DNA of 64,000 nucleotides from Hydractinia symbiolongicarpus (taxonomy: Eukaryota; Cnidaria; Hydrozoa; Anthoathecata; Hydractiniidae), in assembly GCF_029227915.1 (NCBI RefSeq), contig NC_079884.1, positions 11,594,001-11,658,000 on the forward strand, written 5' to 3'. Position numbers and translations under genes: made by a program. The notes beneath the pieces were generated by a model. It worked only from the letters and a program-made list of their open reading frames with translations. It did no database searches and had not been told where the DNA came from. Of the stretch, positions 56,467-64,000 are shown one piece after another. Position 1 is the stretch's first letter, and the number at the start of each line of letters is the position of its first letter.

Positions 56467-59400
56467 TTATAATAAACTATACATCAATCTTAAGTGCATT
56501 CTAACCAACGTGATCTCCACTTCTTCCAAAACGGCAAACATTTGTAAATCATTTGATAACGGTGCTGTGGTTGGGCATGTGTCAGTGATGGGAAATTTGT
56601 GGAACACGTCACGTGTTGTATCTAGTTTGGATTGCAGGAATATCATTGGCGTTCTTTCTTCTGCTTTTTCTTGAAAAAACTAAAATAAAAAAGTAATCTT
56701 GTAATTAGAGAATAAGTTTTCCCTGATATTATTTTGACTTTTTTATTTGTTAATTAATAATAATAATAATCCATATTTCCCCAAATTGTAATTTATATTG
56801 CCCGATTTTGAATCTATATTGCCCGATTTTGAATCTATATTGCCCGATTTGGAATCTATATCGCCCGATTTTTAATCTATATTGCCCGATTTTTAATCTA
56901 AATTGCCCCGATTTTTAATCTATATTGCCCCGATTTGTAGTCTATATTGCCCCAATTTGTAATCTATATTGCCCCGATTTGCAATCTATAATGCCCGATT
57001 TTTAATCTATATTAATTTGATTTGTATCCATATTGTCCCGATTTATAATTTACATTGCCCGATTTTTAATCTATATTGCCCGATTTTTAATCTAAATTGC
57101 CCCGATTTTTAATCTATATTGCCCCGATTTGTAGTCTATATTGCCCCAATTTGTAATCTATATTGCCCCGATTTGCAATCTATAATGCCCGATTTTTAAT
57201 CTATATTAATTTGATTTGTAATCCATATTGTCCCGATTTGTAATTTACATTGCCCGATTTTTAATCTATATTGCCCGATTTTTAATCTAAATTGCCCCGA
57301 TTTTTAATCTAAATTGCCCCGATTTGTAGTCTATATTGCCCCGATTTGCAACTTCAAGATAGACTATTTTTTAGTATCATCCGGCATACCTTCACACTAC
57401 TTTGAAGGACAACTGCTAGCCGTTTGAAACACAATAGGAGACGTTTCAATCTTTTGAATAAGCCTTGTCGTTTTGCACCATTATATTTCTCTTCTGTGAA
57501 AATAGCTTTTACTGTTGGGATTGTATTTTTGGTGATTGCAAAGAATTCTAACATAATATCTTGATCCTAAAAAAATAAGCAATTAAAAATCATAAAGTGC
57601 AGAAAATATCTGAATACCCTTTCCATACCTATAAAATGTGAAATTTTTACACACTGTTAAAAACCATATTATTATTAATTTTGTTCTTGTCTTTATGTTA
57701 TGTTTTACAAGATTTTGTTTATCATTTTGTAAGTTCATTATACTTAAAATTGTAATTTGGTTTCCTGCTAAAATAACATATTTTGAGAATGTTGGCAGTG
57801 TACCTAATTACTGAATAAATTTTCCGTTTTATTGACACTAGTGAGTATTACCCGCTAAACCTGCCACTAATATGGCTCAATAGTAAATTTATTTAAAAAT
57901 GTAGCTATGTACGTTTGGTAGAAAAATAGTTAGATGTATCATTGAGACAGAGCAAGATTTGAAAAATAATTAGATTTCTACTTACTTTCCTTCCATCCAA
58001 TGGCACCATAAATGTTGGGCAAAAATTGGTTTGATTGCATCCTCGCTCGCTGATAAAGTTACCCTAATCAATAAGTGATAAAAAAGTGTACATAAATTGT
58101 TACAACCATAGCAGATAGACTTCTTTATTTCTAAGCTCATTCTTTTTGGTTTATTTTTAGAATTTCGTATAAACTTTAAAGTTTGTTAACTTTTAGCCCT
58201 TGGTCTGCTTTGTCGGTCTTAACCCATGGCTTTTTGTTTATGTTTTGCAAAATATTTATCATCCATATTAAGTTGTCTCTCCTTAAAAAATCAAAAATTT
58301 ATTGTTGTAGGAGCATGGTGTATATTTTTTATAATGAATTTGATGCTCTTAGTTTTGTTGAATTCGAATTCTAAAATGTTCTTAGATATAGAATATTAAC
58401 TCATCCATTCAGTTACAGTTTATTTTCAATTTTCTTCTTAATAATGGGTCTACCCTTTATTGTTTTCAGAAAATCTGATACCCTAAATTTTTGTTTATAA
58501 ATGTACAATTATGGACAACCAATGATGGAGATATTTCAAATGCAACGTGGTAAGTACAATAGAGTATTGTGGGTAATTGTAAATAAAAATATGTGCAAAA
58601 AAATTGGCACGCGATATACTATCTTCGAAATACTGAAATTTTAAACAACTACTTTAAAGGTTTTTGCACGAGCTTTTTTACATATCTCTGACAAGTCGAG
58701 CTAGTCAATCACAACATATTTTGCCAGAGTTTATGTATTTATTTTAAAACATATTACGCTAAATTATTTAAAATAAGAAATAACATTCGAGACTTCACAT
58801 GAGACTATACATATAGCGAAAGAATTTTCCATAAATACAAGAATGTTAATATATTGATATACTGACATTACACTAGTTCCAACGGAAACCCAAAGCACGT
58901 ATTTTTTTTTCAATACATAAAATAAAGATAATGCATCTACTTACTAAATCACATCTTGCAAGACGAGATTGTCTGTGACATGAAATTATATTTCGTTTTA
59001 CAATTTCCTTTGCTTTTTTTGACGATGACAAATTTAGTTTTGTAGATTTAGCGAATAGATCTTGCCAGCTATCTAGTAAAGCTGCAATAGACAACAAATT
59101 AAAAAACTTTTATTCTTTAAACAATTATTTTTTATTTTTCATATTTAAAATAATTTAACAAATGCATTAATACAGATGCATTTCAGTTAAAATTCCTTTA
59201 AATATTGTTTAGGACAAAAAACCAACACATTTCAAAGATAAAAGCCTTCATTCTCACATTTTCTGGTAGTAAACCAGCCTCAAAATTTCAAATGAAAATG
59301 AAAAAGTAAAATCACAAACTCCTAGCTCCTCAGAAAACTTACTGAAGTTATCTGTTGCTAGTATTCTTTTAACACCTCTTTCAACTGGCTGTCACTTGAC

Positions 59401-59514
59401 ACGGGTCATGATAACTCAAGAAGCATACGACTTTAATTTATAGGTATATACCTCAACTTAATTCATTTTAAAATAAGTCTTACCTATACAAAAAATAATT
59501 CCATATAACTTCAT
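56467..59514 (-). CDS. Secreted helical-cytokine-like protein, five exons, 211 aa (novel candidate)
   Basis: Assembled by hand. Exons in transcript order are 59484-59514 (31 nt), 58945-59081 (137), 57986-58063 (78), 57390-57566 (177) and 56467-56679 (213 with TAA). All introns are GT-AG (donors GTAAGA, GTAAGT, GTAAGT, GTATGC), with phases 1, 0, 0, 0 and one unbroken frame of 636 nt. The N-terminus MKLYGIIFCIALLDSWQDLF looks like a signal peptide with its cleavage site near 21-23. The mature part has helix-forming stretches at about 30-55, 83-109, 114-150 and 185-209, a Cys-bearing loop (C65, C71) encoded by the small exon 3, cysteines at 45, 54, 65, 71, 128 and 176, and N-glycosylation sites N27 and N66. 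There is no transmembrane segment. The four-helix layout and gene architecture resemble vertebrate EPO/TPO/IL-6-type class I cytokines, but I recognise no sequence homologue. A short upstream ATG frame overlaps the start (ATGA). It could instead be another secreted helical protein. Confidence 0.72.
56770..57355. repeat. Minisatellite (about 21-22 bp unit, about 26 copies) in intron 4 of the cytokine-like gene
   Basis: The unit is approximately TATATTGCCCGATTTTTAATC with variants GCCCCGATTTGTAG and AATTTGATTTGTA. A higher-order period of about 194 bp is visible (the AATTTGATTTGTA variant recurs near 57011 and 57205). An (AAT)n run at about 56755-56770 precedes it. Confidence 0.92.
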
Positions 59515-60473
59515 CGTGAATCTTGGGAAAACATCTGATGTTCAACGCAGCTAGGGCCCTCCTAAAGAAGGAAGTGTAAAAATCTCTTCTTAGCCCAGTC
59601 TGAATCCTAATTCACTGTCGTTGTTTATTTCTAAATAAAATTTGCGTCATTATACTAGATAACAATTCGTGCTTTTAGCAAATGTTTTTATGTTTTAAAT
59701 ACATTACTAATCTCACAGTTGTTCTTTTAAAGTTAATAGAATTTATCGCATGTATGCATCTAAATTGGATTGGAAACGCTCTATTTGAGAGATTAACAGC
59801 ATTTCAGTTGTCTGCATAATTTTCCAGCTTAAGATTTTTTTATTTGGGATTATGCTGTAATTTTCCTTTAACAATTCCTCTTCAAAAATATCCAAATAAT
59901 AGTTTAGTAAAACAACTTGTAAAACAATTCGTCTACAAACAACGCGATGCTGAATGTTAGAGAATAGTAAAAACGTAAGCTAGAATAACACTATGCCTAG
60001 TTCTACCACATCATACAACATAGCTACAGTCAAGTGGGAAGAAGAATCAGAAGCTGAAAAACTGACACAATCCCGGAACATTTAAAAATTATGTAGAAAA
60101 AAAAGTTTTAACTTCTTGTAATATTGATTTTTTTTGTTTACTCAAAATAAATTATGACCCCCATCGCACTTTTCACCACTCTGTTCAACCGCACACGAAC
60201 CAAAATAGCATAAAATAGATTAATTATTTCATCAATCAGGCATTGTTAGTTGTGCAAAAGATGTCTAATTAAAAATAGATCTTATCACAGCAGTCAGTTC
60301 ATAAAGTACTTAAAAGAACAGATTGTCAATTTTAAAGCTTTGTTAACATGGATATTTAAAGAGATTTTTACTTTCAAGAAACGTAATGCCCTTTTTTCCA
60401 ACTTCAGCGTGAGATTATTATTAAAAAAAATTCTTATTGTGCTTTACATCATAAATTACTCTTTACTTTAAAA
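59515..60473. other. Upstream region of the cytokine-like gene, no other gene seen
   Basis: Immediately upstream on the minus strand lies a pyrimidine-rich CTTCCTTCTTTAG acceptor-like site about 60 nt before the ATG, and a TATA-like TTTTATTTA near 59640. No further coding exon recognised. Confidence 0.35.
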
Positions 60474-60590
60474 GGCGGACACCTCTGATTAGCGGACACT
60501 TTGTCCATGCACCGGCCGTTTTCTGGTCAAAGTCTCAAAACTTTCTAATTAGCGGACACTCATTTAGCGGACACTCCAATTATTTCTCTC
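60474..60590. repeat. Tigger/pogo-like terminal sequence, left
   Basis: GCGGACACCTCTGATTAGCG and TTAGCGGACACTC motifs, characteristic of Tc1/mariner-superfamily (Tigger-like) ends. The same motif order recurs at 61437-61507. Confidence 0.6.
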
Positions 60591-60757
60591 AAACAATTTC
60601 TCTCCAAACAGTCCAAAAAGTAGGGAGCAGCATACAAAAATAATAAAAAATTGAATAATTTTAAAATATTTATTTTGAACACTTTGAAACTATACAAGAA
60701 ATGTCAGCTTTTACAGCCTCAAATTTCTTCGCAAGACAGTCAATCAACTTTTGTTGT

Positions 60758-61057
60758 CTATAAAATTATATATAACTGGTAGTCCAGACCATATCCACCT
60801 CCACGATTAACCCTCTTTCCACAAACCTCAGCTGTAGTCGAAGTGTTCGAGACTTTCAAGAACATGAAACATATTTTTGATATGTTTTGTGGCATGTGTA
60901 CAACAATGCTTTCGTTTTGTAAAGAATCAGTTCTTATTATTGCTATTGCATTTCCGTCCACCTCGTTACATGGCTCATGCATGCATTGTGTTGAAACATG
61001 TAGTTGACTGTCTACAATCAAAAATGATGAAGTAGATTGGAGAGTGAGTTCAGTAGA
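60758..61057 (-). CDS. Possible terminal exon of an extracellular protein
   Basis: On the minus strand, after TTATTACACAG, 99 codons are open in phase 0 to TAG, beginning FSTELTLQSTSSFLIVDSQ. It contains four Cys (CMHEPC, KICF, EVCG) and three N-glycosylation sequons (NES, NIS, NTS), as expected of a secreted or ectodomain segment. No domain family recognised and no upstream exon found. It lies between two Tigger-like ends, so it may be captured or coincidental. Confidence 0.3.
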   Translation of the reverse strand, partial: STELTLQSTSSFLIVDSQLHVSTQCMHEPCNEVDGNAIAIIRTDSLQNESIVVHMPQNISKICFMFLKVSNTSTTAEVCGKRVNRGGGYGLDYQLYIIL

Positions 61058-61436
61058 AAACTGTGTAATAAAATATGCGTAAAGAATCTGGAGTTGGTAA
61101 AGAAGAGGTTTTCAATATAGAAGAAAGAACTTTTTTATCCCTACTTAAAGACAGACTTGAAATTATTCGAGTCAGGAACTTAAAACAACAATCTATTAAA
61201 AAAAAATTCTCCAAGTAAAGTTTTCTAAAATAATCTTTTCGTTAGTTTTAGTTGATATTACGATGTTGATATTTGTTTGCTATTTAAAAAAAGTTATATT
61301 ACGTTTAATTTAGTTGTTTTCTACTTTTTTCGTGTCTAAGTCCAGCACGTACCCGCTAATTTTTTAAGTTACACATTTCTTATACAAAATCCCATTTTCT
61401 TCAAATTTTGAGCTTACATTGCAAAATTTTCTAATA

Positions 61437-61507
61437 GGCGGACACCTCTAATTAGCGGACACTTTGTTCATGTACCAACAGGGCGCTAATTAGAGAGAAT
61501 ACTGTAT
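61437..61507. repeat. Tigger/pogo-like terminal sequence, right
   Basis: GGCGGACACCTCTAATTAGC then GGGCGCTAATTAGAGAGAAT and ACTGTA. The reverse complement, TACAGTATTCTCTCTAATTAG, is a typical Tigger-like inverted end. The matching outer end on the left was not seen. Confidence 0.65.
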
Positions 61508-63154
61508 ACGATCCTAACAGTTGAAGTATTAAATGTACTTAACCCACTTCCAAACACAACTTTAGCAACGCCGTGTTAACAAACTTAGCCAAAGTTTATT
61601 TGGAGCTTAATATCAGGACTAAATAAAAATTATACTTTCCGCTCGAAATGGGGAAAGTTTTATGTCCACAAAGCTACTGCGCATGAGCATTTTGCATAAG
61701 TCTGGTATTAAAAACTCCATGTAAACACGACGAAAGTTAATGGCGAGTTTTAATCTCCATTATTGGCATTATCTTTCGGTTTAAACTGTGTAATTAATGT
61801 TGTTATTTCACTGGGAAACAACAGACAAACCTTAATTATAGATCTAATTCTGATACGAAACTATACTTTGTTGTGGTCATATTTCTACGGTCATGGCTTT
61901 AACAGATGAAGAAAAAAACCAAGTAGCAATTTATTTGCATACTTCTAAATATGATTCCGTTTATTTTGGTACGCTACCTACTCAAGAGCATCTACTCCTA
62001 GATAAGAAAATAACTAGTATTACAATAATATACGTTACCACGTGTCGTACCTCACAAGGTCTATGTGTTAATTGAGCTTGCAAGGTTGGTAAGCTGATTG
62101 AGAAAGTACTCTTTTTGGAAATTCTTCGCAAAGAAAAAGAAGTTATTTCTTAGCATTTCGAAAATGTATCAGCTTCATCTAAGGCTAAATAGGAATAAAA
62201 GTCCGCGTAAAAAGTAAGTGATAAACTGGAGTGGTTAAAAGACGCGTTAGATTGTTCTTTTTTTTCAATGATGAGTTCAGGCACTGGGTTTTTGTAGGCA
62301 AATCCAACTGTGAATGAAAGTATGAGTAAAAACGCTATTGGCTGTAGACAGTAAGGAGCTTGATTATCATCTTAAGCTCACCAGGAAATTCACCAGAATA
62401 TGAGTTTGCATTAATATTTATTAAGGAGGATAGAAAAAGATAAAACTTCCTCCCTACCGAAATTAATTTATAGCCTGTTGATCCATCCAAATTGTAGCTT
62501 TATTGAAGATTCAGCTAATAGAACTGTAATGGTACTAGTTATCACATGGTACACACGAATATGAGGCATCTATTTATTAAGTTATGACATTTAATCTGGT
62601 TTGTATAAGTGAAGAAAATGAAAATAAAAATATTACAACAAAAAGTATATGTCATATTGTACGCGACTTCAGTTACATAATTAGTTTATCGTTAGTTCAA
62701 AACATACTTCCAAAATCGAACGGTACGGTCATTTCATGTTTCTTTCATCAAAAAGTTTATTGTGGATTTTAATCAAGCGCGGGAATAATTAAAACTTCTT
62801 AATGAAATAGACAACAATCGAATTATGTGTAGCATAAAACCCGTGACGGTAAATAGCGTGCCACAAATGAATAAATGACAAAACACAAACAATGAAACTT
62901 AATTTACCGTGACTATAACATAAGAATCTTGGCATGTGTAGAAGAGGATTTGTTTGAATATAGACCTTCTTCTGTATTCATTTTCGTTTCGCGAAATATA
63001 CATAACAAACTGCTAAGCATGAAAACGAGATTATAGTTTTGAGCAAAGTTTGAGATGCTAGTTGTTTATATGCAAGTTTGACGAACGTATCAAAAAATGT
63101 TTACTTTTATAACTTTTAAACGGCAGATTTACAGTTCGTAATGAACACAGTTAT
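61508..63154. other. Intergenic, no supported gene
   Basis: Small frames at 61893-62075 (+, MALTDEEKNQVAIYL) and 62584-62772 (+) have no recognised similarity. Confidence 0.35.
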
Positions 63155-63300
63155 AAAAGCAACCGTCATATTGAAAAAGAAGTACTTTGCGCATTACTAA
63201 AATGCTGCCTAGCATTGAGCGGGATTAGATCCGCGGTCTTCAGAATGGGAGCTACAGATAAACCCACTACAATACGTGCAGCAATATGTTAGTTATGCAC
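63155..63300 (-). mobile_element. tRNA-derived SINE, family A copy 2 (truncated)
   Basis: Reverse complement of the 26.9-kb SINE: head GTATTGTAGTGGGTTTATCT, B-box-like GGATCTAATCCC, then the body to TTCAATATGAC. Lies directly beside copy 3. Confidence 0.8.
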
Positions 63301-63309
63301 TTATTCGGA

Positions 63310-63545
63310 TGGTGTGTATATATAGGTGATTTTTTATAATTTCACATCCGTTTGTTCATTCCCAACAGAGAATGATTCACCCCGATCAGACCTCAAGTAG
63401 TAAAGGGCAAAAATAATCCGTATATTTCACGAGAAGCTACTTAGCGCATCACTAACATACTGCCTGGCAGTAAACGGAGTTCGATCCACGGCCCTGGGAG
63501 CCGCAGCCGAATCCATCTACACTACCTGCAACAATATGTTAAATA
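63310..63545 (-). mobile_element. tRNA-derived SINE, family A copy 3 (near full length)
   Basis: Minus-strand head GGTAGTGTAGATGGATTCGG, B-box GGATCGAACTCC, body with GGTCTGATCGGGGTGAATCA and TTCTCTGTTGGGAATGAA, ending in ACGGATGTG...TCACCTA like copy 1. Confidence 0.85.
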
Positions 63546-64000
63546 ATTGGCTAAAAAATGGTAAGGGTAGCAGTAAAACTTTTATAAAAGATTTTATTTG
63601 GCAGATTTTGTCATTGTTTACATTTTAAATGAAAATAAGGGTTCTTTTTAAAGCTTTGTAAAAAACATAAGTTTTAACAATTTAACTAAGTGAAAAAACC
63701 CGATAGTTAGCTATCTTGCTAACATATACAGAGAAACGTTAAATAAACCATTACTGCAAAAATAATCTTACTTTTTTAATCTTGTTTTTACTTAAAAAAA
63801 CAGTGAAAACCAGAAACCAGTAGAACGGCTATCTCGGAAAATCACATAAACCCTGCATAGCCAATTAAGCATATTTCTAATGTCCTCATATTGTAAATAT
63901 ATTTTCTTTGCAAATGTTTTGTGTGCAATAACTGTTCAATTGTAACAGGTTGTTTTCTATTTTTCTTGGATTGTAATAATTCGTTTAGAAGCCATAAGCA
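63546..64000. other. Intergenic, nothing recognised
   Basis: AT-rich sequence to the window edge with no coding or repeat signal that I can name. Confidence 0.4.

Noticed and set aside
56770-57355. CRISPR-like regular array
   Set aside because: There are no unique spacers between repeats, the units are contiguous and variable, and the genome is eukaryotic; it is a minisatellite.

Overview
This is AT-rich animal nuclear DNA with intron-bearing genes, short introns and many transposable elements. Gene content (ELMOD3, an FBXW7/archipelago orthologue, cytosolic-type sulfotransferases) makes it metazoan. The mobile elements (DIRS-like retrotransposon, RTE-like LINEs carrying a zinc finger, THAP/YqaJ relics, tRNA-SINEs) and a recurrent AG splice acceptor 4-11 bases before start codons suggest a cnidarian, perhaps a hydrozoan with spliced-leader trans-splicing. 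That assignment is inference.

Layout. 0.8-3.8 kb: a complete four-exon ELMOD3 gene (-). 7.2-10.7 kb: a complete four-exon FBXW7 gene (-) with an unusual N-terminal helix-hairpin-helix domain. 12.1-17.3 kb: three tandem single-exon sulfotransferase genes (-). 18.2-19.35 kb: a MITE next to a truncated LINE. 19.4-30.4 kb: mostly gene-poor, with one orphan reading frame (21.9-22.3 kb), a tRNA-derived SINE and a tiny foldback element. 30.4-32.3 and 36.2-38.1 kb: a duplicated block of about 1.9 kb, in which one sulfotransferase is intact (36.1-37.0 kb) and its twin is broken. Between the twins lie a decayed THAP gene, a YqaJ-nuclease relic with a telomere-repeat intron, and a LINE copy. 38.8-39.5 kb: a 127-bp satellite. 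41-42.5 kb: the longest LINE copy.

44.1-55.4 kb is a nest. A DIRS-like retrotransposon is split in its gag region by an 8.9-kb element with 74-bp terminal inverted repeats. That element contains a 6.1-kb element with TCCCAGTGGGCAC ends, subterminal ACGTTGA/GACGTC arrays and a five-exon DUF4806 gene (-).

56.5-59.5 kb holds what I consider the most interesting locus: a five-exon gene (-) that I assembled by hand. It encodes a 211-residue protein with a predicted signal peptide and a mostly helical composition. Its intron phases (1-0-0-0) and exon sizes (31/137/78/177/213) closely parallel vertebrate EPO/TPO-type class I helical cytokine genes. 60-64 kb holds Tigger-like ends, a possible extracellular exon and two more SINEs.

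For genes with introns each entry spans first to last coding base, and the exons are listed in the text. Exon borders come from GT/AG sites, reading-frame continuity and family similarity, not from transcripts.
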